Assembly: GCA_949752735.1 (NCBI GenBank)
Contig: OX457036.1
Location: 98,500,432 to 98,564,431 of the forward strand
Source of the DNA: Lumbricus terrestris
Lineage: Eukaryota; Annelida; Clitellata; Crassiclitellata; Lumbricidae
Length of the DNA: 64,000 nt
Reading direction: 5' to 3'
In this document: positions 12,217 through 27,100 of the stretch, piece after piece
Numbering within the stretch: the stretch's first letter is position 1
Layout: every line of letters begins with the position of its first letter
Notes under the pieces: generated by a model
What the model saw: only the letters and a program-made list of their open reading frames with translations
Told to the model about the DNA's origin: nothing
Databases searched by the model: none
Made by a program: the position numbers and the translations under genes

Positions 12217-12325
12217 ATGACGATGAATGCTGATCATCGGACGATGAGAGTCTCCACTCTACTCTACTCTGCCACGGCCATCTTCGTCTGCAGTCTGCTG
12301 TTTACGCAAGAAGTCTACAGTCAAG
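12217..12325 (+). CDS. Exon 1: signal peptide
   Basis: Three in-frame ATGs (12217, 12223, 12244) precede a hydrophobic core ([15 protein letters not shown]) and a plausible cleavage region TQEVYSQ. The exon ends CAA-G before GTCGGT, giving phase 1, which matches the acceptor of the VWA1 exon at 16416. The start at 12244 gives the shortest and most typical signal peptide; 12217 gives the longest. Either keeps the downstream frame. The donor GTCGGT is non-optimal. Confidence 0.65.
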
Positions 12326-15300
12326 GTCGGTGGATATAAGAACACTCACCACGCACGACTGAGTGCACGCCACCTTAGACATAGATCCAAGCGTCAAAGG
12401 TGATGTAGGATAGGATGCAGTATATTATATACTGGGCCGTATTTACTTTGGTGGAGGCCCATGTGCACCGCTGTAGTGGAGGCCCAATGGACATAGGATA
12501 ATTTTTAAAAAAATCAATTTTAATGGTGCCGTACGTACCACAGCAATGCCGTCACAAGGGCGCCTCACCTACAACTTGCAGCAGGATAGGCCTTACAAAA
12601 TATAAAGTTTAGGCTGATCTCCATGACATACATGTATTCTGTAGCCTATGCTGTAAAACTGGTTGCTTAACACTAAATGGCCTAAGTGCTGGATCACTCC
12701 TGGTTTGGCCAAGCCAGAAGTGGGAGGGGCTATCTTACTTTCAGCAGAACCCGAGTCAAACAACACAACAGCAAAGCGCCTACGGCAGCTAACAGAAACT
12801 TTAATAAATTAATGCCCTGTGTGAGGCTCGAAACCGGGTCGCGTGGATAACACTCAGTTTAACGACCAGCGCTCTCTCAACTGAGCTACGGACCCCCCAG
12901 AATGTTATTTACATATTAATCAAGTCTTGTTGAGGTGTACAAAGATGACCTCGATGAATGCTTTGGAGACGAGCTTGTGCAGTTTGTTGACTTTGTGGAA
13001 ACATTCAAGGGCGAACAAGAGAATTTCATGAATCGAGAATTTCATGTATCAGCTGATACATGATAAACACGTTCAGGGATCATTTCCTAATGTGAAGATA
13101 GCACTCCGCATGTATCTAGTACTCATGGTCAGTAACTGTACTGCGGAACGTTCATTCTCCAAAATGATACTGATTAAGAATAGACTTCGCACATCGATAG
13201 GCAATGATAGGTTGTCCCATCTGGCTCTGATGAGCATAGAATCAGACCTTCTGCGTGAAATTAACTTTAATGATCTGGTGACCAAATTTGCCAAGAAGAA
13301 AACACGCAAAGTTTCACTAATTTGACATGACTTCATAACCAAGAGAAACTCATTTCTGACCTTTCAGGCTTTCACGTTTCTTTCAATTGTTTCTTTTCTT
13401 TTAAAATATTTGCGTGAAATTGTATCTGTGGGCAGTGCACAGTACTAAAAAGTCTGTAAAAAAGTCTTGCTTGTGTGGTGGAGGCCTCTATGTGGTGGAG
13501 GCCCGTGGGCACTGTGCCCCTTGTGCCCACCCCTAAATCTGGGCCTGAGTATATAATAGTATTTTGATCTGATTAGGATATGATATGATATATGATATAT
13601 GATATGATATTATTTATAGCCTACTGCTGATCTTGGTTCTCTCCTTGCCGCTTCTTCTGTCCTGAGCCAATCCTATGCGGATGACCTGCAAGCGTATTTG
13701 CATTGTCTTGCGCCAGCAGCCCTATCCACTGTTAGGGTCATGAGCCGGACAATGGAGGCTTTGGAGGCCTGGATGTCCTCCAATCGCCTTCGGCTAAACT
13801 CTACCAAAACCCAATTTATTTGGTTTGGCACACGCCAACAGCTCGCCAAAATTGACCTGGAGGTTCTTGCTCGAGAGTTCCCTCACTTTACCTTGTCTTC
13901 CTCTGTCCGGGATCTTGGAGTCACATTGGACCTAGAACTTACTTTTACGCGGCATATCAACCTGCTATGCCGCAGTTGCTACTACCAATTGCGTCAACTT
14001 AGAGTGGTGCTCCGCTCCTTAACCTTCAATGCTGCCTTAACGCTAGTCCATTCTTTTGTCGTCTCTCGTCTGGACTACTGCAGCGCCCTCTATGTGGGTC
14101 TTCCGGTGACTCGGGTTGGGTGCTTGGATCGGGTCTTGCGCTCTGCGGCACGCCTTGTTGGTCGCATCCCAAGATTCGGTCATGTTACTGACTATATGCG
14201 GGATGTCTTGCATTGGCTCCCTTTTTCACAAAGGATCACTTACCGGATATCTTCCTTGGTTTGGCGCTGTCTCGCGGGTGTGGCCCCTGTCTATTTGCAG
14301 GAGCTCTGTTGCTCCACCCTGAACGTCCAGCGCCGTGGCTCTCTCCACTCTTCTAAACAGGCTGAGCTTCTTGTCCCCCGGTCACGCACTTCTATTACAC
14401 AGCACCGTGCCTTTTCTGTCGTTGGCCCTATAACCTGGAATGGGCTTCCCGTGGAACTACGTCTTGTGCCTAGAGCCTTTGAGACTACGTTCTACTCTGC
14501 TCTTAAAACTATTCTTTTTAACCGTGGTTGGGTCGGGAGCGCTTCTGAGTAGATACTCTTGAAGAAGCGCTATATAAGTGTTTGAAATGAATGAATGAAT
14601 GATATATGATATAGGCTATGATATGATATGATCAGGCCCGCCGACAGAAATTCATGGCCCCTGGGCAGAGAAATCACGAGCCCTCGAGCAAATTTAAATA
14701 AAAATCAATTGAATAAATGTGGTACGAATGCACGATAGATGTCTAATGCTTGTATTTATGATTTTAATTGGTCTTTAATGTTAAGAATTTAATTTCAAAT
14801 ATACGATGATCCGCAAGCAACCTTTCTGGATTGAACTGCAGGAAAATCGTATATAAGTCTATAGGCCAAATATCCAGGTATAGTTCTGCTTTGCATGTGA
14901 ACCTTAAAAATGCTCTTCGCAAATGCTCTTTCTTCATCACCTGAAAGTTGTCCGGTTGTCTTGAAGTAACGTTTCTTATAGAGTATAGTAGCATATAATA
15001 TACGGTCTCAATCGTTTGTGTGTAGGCGGCACTGGCCTTGGTGGCAGTGCCAACATCAAGACCAAACCTTTTTACAGCTATATCAGCATTTTTATAAGTC
15101 TTATCTATAATGACGAGATAACGTTCGACATCCCGGAAAGAGAACCGCCACCACTACGTGAAGAAATCGAACGCGCGTTGCTCAAAGCTTCTTTACACAA
15201 AGCTTCGGGTCCAGATGGCGTTGCCACCGAGCTCCTTAGATTTGGTGGTGATAATTATGACTCTTACAGCGTTACATAAAATCTGTACTGAGGTCTGGAT

Positions 15301-18072
15301 TTCGGGAGTTTGGCCCGATGACTGGACGCAATCGGTTTTCATCCCTTTACCGAAAAAAGGTGACCTACTATGTTGTGAGAACTACAGAACCATCGCGCTG
15401 GTTTCTCATGCCAGCAAAATTCTCCTCAGAGTCATTCTAGAGCGCATCCAAACCAAGCTTGACAATGAATTGGCTCCTGAACAGGCCGGCTTCAGACCTA
15501 AACGAGGCACGCGAGATCAGATCACGAACCTTCGAATCATCATGGAAAAGGCAAATGAGAGAAACCAGCCACTCTACTTTTGCTTCATCGACTTTACGAA
15601 AGCGTTCGATATGGTGCAACACGGTCAACTATGGCTGACCATGCTAGATATGGGTTTTCCTCCACAGCTTGTCCAACTGCTGAGGAGCCTCTACAAACAA
15701 CAACGCGCGGCCGTAAGAACGGATAACATCACCTCTGACTGGTTCCGCGTTAAGAAAGGCGTTCGACAAGGTTGCAACATCTCTCCTTGCCTATTTAACA
15801 TCCTAGCGGAACAAGTGATGCGTAAGGCGCTTGACGGGTTCATGGGGGGGGGCTTCAGAATTGGCGGTAGGATCATCAGTGATCTCAGATATGCTGATGA
15901 CATCCTCTTGATCGCTACATCATCAAAGGAACTTCAGGAACTCGTCAGCAATTGAACGGAATAAAACTATCAGAAATAGTAGACGAAAAAATGGATAATA
16001 CTATAATACTAATTATTTTATTTATCTATTCATCGCATCTTCTATAGAGCCCATTCAAGCTCGCTGCTCGGAAGCTCTTCCGAATATAGGAGCGAGGACA
16101 CTGCATCGGAGTTTCACGCTGAAGCGCACTAGCAATTGCAAGTGAAAGACTTGCTCAAGGTCCATACACGGCGGCCTGAGGTGGATTCGAACCTGCAACT
16201 CTCCAGTTCAAAGGCACCATGATGTATCGTATAACTCCAAATTTCGAAAGCGTCACTTGAAGCTTGGCGTAGAGCCTCAGCTTATTTACGGGCACTGTCA
16301 CCTTATTGTATGTAGACAGTATAGGCTAATTTACTAATCGCTCTGTTTGAACTTTGAACTTGTACAATGTTCAAGTATAGACTGATTGCTCTTACGGTCG
16401 CTTCTGACTTTTCAGTGAACTGTGCGAGAAAAATCGACCTGGCGTTCTTAGTCGACAATTCTGGAAGCATTCAAGACCGGAATCCAGCGAATAAATCGTG
16501 GGACAATTGGTCGCTGATGAAAAACTTCATCGTGACGATGATCCAGAATTCAGACATCGGCTACGATCGAACGCGAGTCGCCCTCGTCACCTTTGGAAAC
16601 ATCGCTCTGAGCAGATTCCCGTTCAACAAATATACTGATGCTGCGTCAATCATCAGCGCAGTCAACCAACTGCAGCCAGGACAGGGAGAGACGAACCTAC
16701 AGGCCGGACTGAACATGCTACGAACGACGACCTTCACGGCAGACTATGGGTCAAGAGAAGACTATCCACACATTGCAGTCGTTTTGACGGACGGAATGGC
16801 GAATCTGTTTAAGGAGAACACGATCCCAGAGGCGAACAAGTGCTACGACGCAGGCATCCTCATCTTTTGCATCGGAATAACGGATACAATCGATGAACCA
16901 CAACTCCAAGCTGTCTCCTCTCCACCGCATGAAAAGGGAAGGAATTACTGGACGACCCCGGACTTCACGCAACTTAACACCATTCTCGCAAGCGTCCAGA
17001 ATGCAACGTGCGATCCACCCAAACTCTGCTCTGCAGGTAAGTGCTTCAATAAATACTTTCAAGGTCTACTACAATGGATTGATTCAGCGGGAGAGAAAGA
17101 GAGCTGGCCAAAACCCTCCCTCATATAAATATAAATGCTGAATAAAAACACGCTATAAAACGTCGTATAAAATTCTCGAAAACCGAGAAAGAACGGACTA
17201 CGAAAAAAATTGAACTTTGTTACATCCTGCATGTACTAGTGCTTAAACTTGCAATTGAATATTAATCACCAAGGAAATAACTCAACATTGTTAGTAGAAT
17301 AAGACATTTTTTTAGAAGATATTAATGTCTATTAGTGTGGCAGTAGTAGACTCTAAGTAGGCTAAAACTGTCAAAATAGCGAGAACTGAATAGTCTAATT
17401 AGCTAAATCCTTGAAAGTAAGGATACACCTTAGAGGCTTAGAAGATGTCAAGCGAAAATCAAATTAAGGAATATTATTACAGAAGCAAATAAATGAATTA
17501 AAAACTCTGCTCTTCACTTAATTCTCTCTGTAGGCTACATTTCGTCTCTTATTAAGGCTGTGCAACTGTAACAGTTGGTCGACGAAATCTCTTTATCTCT
17601 CTGTCTCTGTCTCTCTGTCTGTCTGTCGCTCTGTTCGTCTGTCTCTATATCTGTTTGTCTCTCTCTCCACTCTGTCTCTCTGTCTCTCTATCTCTCTGTC
17701 TGTCTGTCTGTCTCTCTGTCTGTCTGTCTGTCTGTCTGTCTGTTTCTCTGTCTGACAGACAGTCTCTGTCTCTCTCTATCTCTGTCTATCTCTCTCTGTC
17801 TCTCTATATATCTGCCTATCTGTCTCTTTGTCTGTCTCTGTCTCTGTCTGACTGTCTGTCTGTCTCTGTCTCTGTCTCTGTCTCTGTCTCTGTCTCTGTC
17901 TCTGTCTCTGTCTCTGTCTCTGTCTCTGTCTCTCTCTCTGTCTCTGTCTCTGTCTCTGTCTCTGTCTCTGTCTCTGTCTCTGTCTCTGTCTCTGTCTCTG
18001 TCTCTGTCTCTGTCTCTGTCTCTGTCTCTGTCTCTGTCTCTGTCTCTGTCTCTGTCTCTGTCTCTGTCTCTG

Positions 18073-18169
<97 letters not shown>

Positions 18170-21100
18170 TCCATTGATTACATGCGTAATATCATTCAGG
18201 CTTGGATAAATCCTCGTTGCTGAGGAGGAATGGTCATCCACTAGAATCCATCTTTCTTTCCAATAAGTCTTCTTTCTTCAATCTGATCTGAGTGAATATA
18301 TTATTTTCACGTCAGTTTGCAGCACTTCTCTCCAACTTTCTTCTGCCTTTCGCGACTGTGTCGACCATTGACATCTGTCCATCGTCATTCATTTCATTTT
18401 CATCTTCTCATCAATCAAATACTTTTTTGATCACCACAATAATTGCAAACAAGTAATTTAGACATTTTATGCACAGTTGCGTCAGTGGATAAACCTAAGG
18501 ATCGTAAGGATGTTCCGATGACATGGTCACCCTCAGAATTTAATTCAATATTGTCTTTTTAAGCATTAGTGGTCCACACAGGGCCGGATTAAAAAATGTG
18601 GGGCCTGTTCGGAAATTTTGGGGAGATCTTCGGCCGAAAAATCTGATGACCTTTTTTCTTAGTCGTTTGGTCGAAATTAATTCAGTATATACCGACTTTC
18701 CCTCCCAAAATAGCTGATGACATAATTTTTTAGTCGTTTTTTCCCAAACAAATGTTTTGCATGTGTTGGCCTCCTAAATGTGGGACTCCTGTTCGGCCGG
18801 ACATGCTGAACATGCCTTAATCCGGCCCTGGGGCCATATGTCCAATACTCTGCTGCCTAATGTTGCTGTGTACATTTCTTGATGGTAACTGTTTGATGAG
18901 CGCGTGTAGACCTAATTGATCAATTTCAATTGATCATGCGGCGACTAAGCGTTTGGCTCTAGGACCATTCCTCATAGGCTGATTGGTCATAGGCTGATTG
19001 GTCATAGGCTTATTGCTCATACGGCTGATTGCTCATAGGGTCTATTGCTCATAGGCTCGTTGCTCATATCTCTAAAATACACGAACTTTGTCCTAGGTCC
19101 AAAACAAATATACCGTTTGCTATATCGACAAACAGCGTCGAAGGTTGGCACCTTGGACTCCAATCTCTGTTCCAAAGCAGTCACCCAACAATGTGGCGTT
19201 TTTTCTCTGGAATGCAGAGAGATTGCGTCAAGCAGAAAGCGGCTTTCTTACAAGGTGTTAGTGGCGTTGAGCAACGAAGCGCCAAGCGATACCGTCTTCT
19301 CAAGGATCGTGTCCTGCGGGCAGTGGCAACTTACGGAAAAACCGACATCCTCACCTATCTTCGTGCCGTGTCGTACTTATCCTTTAAGTAGTCTGCACAT
19401 CTGTAGTAGTTAACACTGAAGTAGTTAACATGTAAGACACTGAACTATTCTGTATCGGACATCTCTAGTAACGAACACTGTTGTAGCTAAAAAGTTTAAC
19501 TGTTTTTAACATTTAACATTTAAATCATTTGTTATCTCTACTGTTTGTGACAGCATATTCAACTATTCTCTATTCGAGATCTTTAGTAATGAACACTCTT
19601 GTAGTTAAAATGTTTAAAAGCGTGATGAACACTGTTGTAGTCAAACTGTTTTTTTACATTTTAACAATTACACAAGCTAGTAAATGTTTTCATTTAAATC
19701 AGTTGTTATCTCTACTATTATTGTATTGCATATGACAGCATATGAATGAAAAGCCTATGAGCAATAAGCCTATGAGCAATAAGCCATATGAGCAATAAGC
19801 CCTATGAGCAATGAGCCGTATGAGCAAAAAGACCTATGAGCAAAAGGCCCTATGAGCAATCAGCCGTATGAGCAAAAAGACCTATGAGCAAAAGGCCCTA
19901 TGAGCAATCAGCCGTATGAGCGATAAGCCTATGACCAATCAGCCTATGAGCAATCAGCCTATGAGGAATGGTCCGTACACCAAGCGTTTTACAGCCAGTG
20001 GTCAAAATATTCTGCTAACAAATCCAACAGCAGCTACTGACATCATGGGCGCCCGCACATAGGGGCAAGGGGGGCACTTGCCCCCCTGGAAAATTGAAAC
20101 CTATTTTTCTAACTACCACTTTTAGGGTTTAAGAAATTTCTTCCCATTGAAATACTAATGTTACGAATGATACACTTCAGTGAAAGTCAGAAATTTAAGT
20201 AGGCTAATGAAATCTCTTTAGAAATAAAGCAGCTATTAATTTTTGCATTGCATTTTTTCAAGCTCTTGCTGAAAACGGTAACAATGACTTTTTACCCTCC
20301 CGTGGGTGCCCATACAAATAGTATTCATATCGACTATGGCCTACTTGTCTGGAATCTCGCTGCAGGCTAATGCAAGTTTTCACAACTAGGCCTACGCAAA
20401 AATTAATTATCAATAAATTACACAAATGTAAAAATTTGAAATTTATCAACAGCCCTTTGAAATTAAGTGATGGAGATCTACATGTACATATTCACCAGTG
20501 TTATATATGGAATCAAGTCTGCTTTAAGTTTTGTCCATTTTTCATGCTGCCAGCTAGTACAGAATTTAGGTACAAATAATAATAATAATAATATTTTCTT
20601 TTTAATAACTCAATCTGACACACCGCAGAACGATCACAAGTACATGTTATACGAAATACGGCCCACTGTAGCACGACACGCAGATCGGCTTTACATCGGG
20701 TTCGGTAACTTAACTAATGGCCTAAGTACTGGATCATTTCTGGTCGGCAAAGCCAGAAGTGGGAGGGGCTATCTTTATTTTTCGCAGAACCCGAGTCAAG
20801 CAACACATCAGCAAAGCGCCAGCGGCAGCTAACAGAAAAATCAAATAAATTTTTGCCCTGAGCGAGGCTTGAACCCGGGTCCGCGCGGCTGACTCTCAGT
20901 TTAACGACCAGCGCTCTCACCACTGAGCTACGGGACCCCCAAATGACTCGATGCAGCGCTTCTGAATAAGCTGGTGCCCTACAATTGACTTTGGAGTGGC
21001 ACTTTAGAAGTTTAGAAATTACGATTAAAATATAGAAGTAACTTGATGGAGCACTTGACCCTTTAAAACTGATACTTGTTTTTCGTTCATTTATTCATTC

Positions 21101-24100
21101 ATTCATTGTATAGCGCCCCTTCAAAAACCAACTTTTTAACATTCTACTTTTGATTTTTAATAAAATAATTTCTTCGCTCTAAGAAAACTATTCATATTGA
21201 AAATGATAGGCCTACACAAAATGAAACTGAGAAATATGCAAGAAGAAACCTCTTTTGAAAAATACCCATATTCTCACTTTCCAGCCTTGCAATTTTTAAG
21301 CCCTTGCGACTAGGAAATTTAACCGTGACCAACTTAAATTTTTTGCCCCCCCCTGCAAAAATTTCTGCGGGCGCCCATGACTGACATTATTACCACAATT
21401 ATATAACTGAGTTCTAATACCGAGATGACGTGATGTAGAAGTTTGTGCTTTACTCAGAGTACAGCATCATGGACATCGCTTTCGCCATCGATATTCCTCA
21501 GGATCAGGGCGACTGGACGAAGGAAAAGACATTCATCAAGAAATTGATAACCGATTACCTGAAGGTTGGTGTCACCGAGGTGCGTGTGGCTGTCGTCACG
21601 TCTGCCGCCAGAAGTGCCAGCGTTGTGTTCAACCTGACGCAATACAGCGAAGAGAGCGATGTGAAGCTTGCCATCGACCAGATCCAATACGTGGCATCCG
21701 GGAATGCAGACGTCACATACGCCATCAACACATTATCTCAGTCGATATTCAATGTAACTACATAATATTATGCAGCTGCTGCTCATGTGTGTCTTTTTCA
21801 TTCTAATCGCTCAGTTGATTGAGTAGGTAATTATTATTTTATTCCAGTATGATCATCTAAAAATTGATGTCATCAGTTAGAGCTAAAGTTTGAGTTGCTC
21901 ATCCACTCCCTGCTCATGATTTGCAGATTCATTTTTATAGAACTTCGTACTGCGATCTGAAATCAGACACTAATGCAACATGCTCTCTAATAGCTTTTGC
22001 CGTGCTTAAGTTGCTGTTTTATCGCAAAATCGAGTGTTTGAAAATTAGGGCAAAGTCTGAGTTTGCAAGGAATGACGCTGCAGTTGAAGTTTATTTAGTG
22101 TACTGTCGACGGATATTTGTCTGATTTTGAATGGTGAAACCCCACCCTTTGAGGTGCGAGTCTTCTCCTTAGAGTCACGAGTCTCTTCTTTAAGGTCACG
22201 GGTCTCCTCTTTAAGGTCACGGGTCTCTTCTTTAAGGTCTCCTCTTTAAGGTCACGGGTCTCTTCTTTAAGGTCACGGGTCTCCTCTTTAAGGTCACGGG
22301 TCTCTTCTTTAAGGTCATGGGTCTCCTCTTTAAGGTCACGGGTCTCTTCTTTAAGGTCACGGGTCTCTTCTTTAAGGTCACGGGTCTCCTCTTTAAGCTC
22401 ACGGGTCTCTTCTTTAAGGTCACGGGTCTCCTGTTCAAGGTAATGCATGGGTCCTAAATTCAAGTGACGAAGCTCATATCTACATGTAGGCCTATAGTGG
22501 GCCGTGTATTTCTATTGGTTAGTCAGCAGAAAATAGATTTATGGTTTCGGATATATACATGTATATCTGCAATTTAGATACATCGAGAACCGACCGAAAT
22601 AATCATTCAAAATCTTGGAATGTCAGTCAATAAATTATGTGATATAGTGCGTATCTCCATTTGACGCTACATGTCTTTGAGTTGCGATTGACTCACTAAG
22701 CGTTTCACACACGTCCTTCGTTTCCATCAGTGCATGCATTTCTGGTGAAAAATCTGATGAAATTCCTGTAGGAAGGATCTTGAACCTTGCCTGTGTTTAG
22801 AAACAACATGACGTAGTCAATGGCATTCTTGCAACAAATCAATTATGTGGATCTCATAGAAGCCGTCCAGAACAACAAATCCCGTGTAGAGGAGTTGTGT
22901 ATGCGAATCTTTGAATGTCTGAGTAGAGTTTACTCGAGTCTGAAATTACCTTGACTCCTGCTTTCCATGATGGCTTCAGCTATAGTTTAGCTTCCAATGT
23001 GTGTGCTGTACTCTGTGTAGTCTGGGAATCGCACGGGTGTACATTCGGTGGCTGTGCTGATGATGGACAACGCCCTCGTCAACGGCAACTCTGCCGTCAA
23101 TGCGTCCAAACGATTGCAGAGTCTCGGGGTCCGCGTTGTCGCCATCGACGTAACAGGGTCGATTGGTCTCACCACCCTTCGCTCGCTCTCATCGAAACCA
23201 GGTGACGTCATCGTGGCCGCTGGATACACCTTCCTTAGCACGAAGAACGACCAACTTGGAAGCATCATCTGCTCAAGCAACCCACGTGAGTGCATAAAGG
23301 GTGGAATCGTAATTGAAGGAAGACGTTGAATAGTATACCATGAGCAGCTGAGGCTAACTGCTGCTAACTAAATAAATGTCTGAAATGAATGAATGAATGA
23401 ATGAATGAACTAAAGTCTTCGAATTCCCATGTTGCCCTAATATGACAATAAATAAATAAATATGACGAATCTTCGAGCGTAATTCAGCATCCATGATTTG
23501 TCTAACCTTCGCATTAATTCCTCTGCTATATATAGCGGAATTATTAATGCACCTATGAAAGAAGTAGTGCATAGTCAAAACTCATTAACATTATAATCCG
23601 ATTATAATTATTCGCCTAACTTCTATTGCGCCAATATCGAATGCACAAGAAGCATCAACCGATGGAGCTCCAAAACCCGGTCGTTATAATCAGGTCATTC
23701 TGCAGAAGATCCGTCCAGTAAGACAGATGGACAAGGGAGAGGTGAGTGGAGGAAGGGGGAGGGGAGCGTCCTGTGCAATAGAAAGAATTTAGGCAAAGGC
23801 AAATTTTAACGTGAGAATGAAGTGACAAAAGCAGCTGAACGAAAGAGGGACAGCGTTTCAAACTCTGTCTTTTCAGTGACCGAAAGAACAGTTGTTACCA
23901 AGCGATCATCCATTGCGGAGATTTACATCTATCATCTATCTGTCCATCTTTCCATCCATCCATCCATCCACCTCATCCATCCATCCACCCATCTTTCCAT
24001 TCATCCATCCATCCATCCACCTCATCCATCCATCCATCCATCCACCCATCTTTCCATTCATCCATCCATCCATCTTTCCATCCATCCACCTCATCCATCC

Positions 24101-27100
24101 ATCTATCTATCTTTCCATCCATCCATCCATACATCTTTCCATCCATCCATCCATCGATCTTTCCATCCATCCATCCATCCACCTCATCCATCCATCCACC
24201 CATCTTTCCATTCATCCATCCATCCATCCACCTCATCCATCCATCCATCCATCCACCCATCTTTCCATTCATCCATCCATCCATCTTTCAATCCATCCAC
24301 CTCATCCATCCATCCATCTTTCCATCCATCCATCCATACATCTTTCCATCCATCCATCCATCGATCTTTCCATCCATCCATCCATCCACCTCATCCATCC
24401 ACCCATCTTTCCATTCATCCATCCATCCATCCACCTCATCCATCCATCCATCCATCCATCCACCCACCCATCTTTCCATTCATCCATCCATCCATCTTTC
24501 CATCCATCCACCTCATCCATCCATCCATCTTTCCATCCATCCATCCATACATCTTTCCATCCATCCATCCATCGATCTTTCCATCCATCCATCCATCCAT
24601 CCACCTCATCTTTCCATCCATCCATCCATCCATCCACCGCATCCATCCATCCACCTCATCCATCCATCCATCCATCCACCCATCTTTCCATTCATCCATC
24701 CATCCATCCACCTCATCCATCCATCCATCCATCCATCCATCCATCCATCCATCCATGTTTACATCCATCCATCCATCCATCCATCCACCTCATCCATCCA
24801 TCCACCCATCTTTCCATTCATCCATCCATCCATCCATCCATCCATCTTTCCATCCATCCATCCATCCATCCATCCATCCATCCATCTTTCCATCCATCCA
24901 TCCATCCATCTTTCCATCCATCCATCCATCCATCCACCGCATCCATCCATCCATCCATCCATCCACCCATCTTTCCATTCATCCATTCATCCATCCATCC
25001 ACCTCATCCATCCATCCGTCCATCCATCCATCCATCTTTCCATCCATCCATCCTTACATCTTTCCATCCATCCATCCATCCATCCACCACATCCATCCAT
25101 CCATCCATCCATCCATCCATCCACCCATCTTTCCATTCATCCATCCATCCACCTCATCCATCCATCCGTCCATCCATCCATCCATCTTTCCATCCATCCA
25201 TCCATCCATCTTTCCATCCATCCATCCATCCATCCACCACATCCATCCATCCATCCATCAATCCACCCATCTTTCCATTCATCCATCCATCCACCTCATC
25301 CATCCATCCGTCCATCCATCCATCCATCTTTCCATCCATCCATCCATCCACCTCATCCATCCATCCATCTTTCCATCCATCCATCCATACATCTTTCCAT
25401 CCATCCATCCATCGATCTTTCCGTCCATCCTTCCATCCATACATCTTTCCATCCATCCATCCATCCACCTCATCCATCCATCCATCCATCCATCCATCCA
25501 TCCATCCATCCATCCATCTTTACATCCATCCATCCATCCATCCATCCACCTCATCCATCCATCCATCCATCTTTCCATTCATCCATCCACCTCATCCATC
25601 CATCCATCCATCTTTCCATCCATCCATCCATCCATCTTTCCATCCATCCATCCATCCATCCACCACATCCATCCATCCATCCATCAATCCACCCATCTTT
25701 CCATTCATCCATCCATCCACCTCATCCATCCATCCGTCCATCCATCCATCCATCTTTCCATCCATCCATCCATCCACCTCATCCATCCATCCATCTTTCC
25801 ATCCATCCATCCATACATCTTTCCATCCATCCATCCATCGATCTTTCCGTCCATCCTTCCATCCATACATCTTTCCATCCATCCATCCATCCACCTCATC
25901 CATCCATCCATCCATCCATCCATCCATCCATCCATCCATCCATCCATCTTTACATCCATCCATCCATCCATCCATCCACCTCATCCATCCATCCATCCAT
26001 CTTTCCATTCATCCATCCACCTCATCCATCCATCCATCCATCTTTCCATCCATCCATCCATCCATCCACCTCATCCATCCATAATAATAATAATAATAAT
26101 AATGGCGACAATTTCTATGGCGCCGTAACGCGGCCATGGCATGCTGCTACAAGGGCGCCTTGACAACGACAAACACACATCCATCCACCCATCTTTCCAT
26201 TCATCCATCCATCCACCTCATCCATCCATCCGTCCATCCATCCATCCATCCATCCATCTTTCCATCCATCCATCCATCCACCTCATCCATCCATCCATCC
26301 ATCCATCCATCCACCCATCTTTTCTTTCATCCATCCATCCATCCACCTCATCCATCCATCCATCCGTCCATCCATCCATCTTTCCATCCATCCATCCATC
26401 CATCCATCCATCCATCCATCCATCCACCCATCCATCCATCCACCCACCCACCCATCCATCCATCCATCCATCCACCCATCTATCCACCCATCCATCCATC
26501 CACCCATCCATCCACCCACCAATCCATCCATCCACCCATCCATCCATCCATCCACCCATCCATCCATCCATTCACCCATCCATCCATCCATCCATCCATC
26601 CACCCATCTTTCCATTCATCCATCCATCCACCTCATCCATCCATCCGTCCATCCATCCATCTTTCCATCCATCCATCCATCCACCTCATCCATCCATCCA
26701 TCCATCCATCCATCTTTCCATTCATCCATCCATCCATCCACCTCATCCATCCATCCATCCACCTCATCCATCCATCCATCTTTCCATCCATCCATCCATC
26801 TTTCCATCCACCCATCCATCCACCGATCTATCCACCCACCCATCCACCCACCCATCCATCCACCCACCCACCCATCCATCCATCCATCCACCCATCCATC
26901 CATCCACCCATCTTTCCATTCATCCAACCATCCATCCACCTCATCCATCCATCCATCTTTCCATCCATCCATCCATCCATCTTTCCATCCATTCATCCAT
27001 CCATCCATCCATCCATCCATCCATCCATCGATCTTTCCGTCCATCCTTCCATCCATTCATCCATCCATCCATCCATCCACCCATCCATCCATACATCTAT

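Larger units (their letters stand above)
12432..13547 (+). mobile_element. Decayed autonomous hAT element in intron 1
   Basis: Degenerate ends CTGGGCCGTATTTA and the inverse of CAGGCCCAGATTTA, flanked by ATTATATA (12424-12431) and AGTATATA (13548-13555), 7 of 8 identical. The interior carries a hAT transposase C-terminus on the + strand: an acidic segment near 12930-13030, then [19 protein letters not shown] (13132-13190), the signature of the hAT dimerisation domain. The frame from 13044 to 13325 is open, but the N-terminal catalytic part is gone. A tRNA-derived SINE (12671-12897) has been inserted. Confidence 0.75.

Noticed and set aside
13698..14552. A host gene of 284 codons
   Set aside because: Preceded by the YADD motif and ending in a LINE tail with (TGAA)n; it is retrotransposon.
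14640..15010. Another hAT left end (CAGGCCCGCCGACAG)
   Set aside because: No matching right end or 8-bp duplication could be found.
17575..18241. Ser/Leu/Val or Glu/Arg/Thr repeat ORFs
   Set aside because: Products of the CTGT/CT microsatellite, with no splice or start context.
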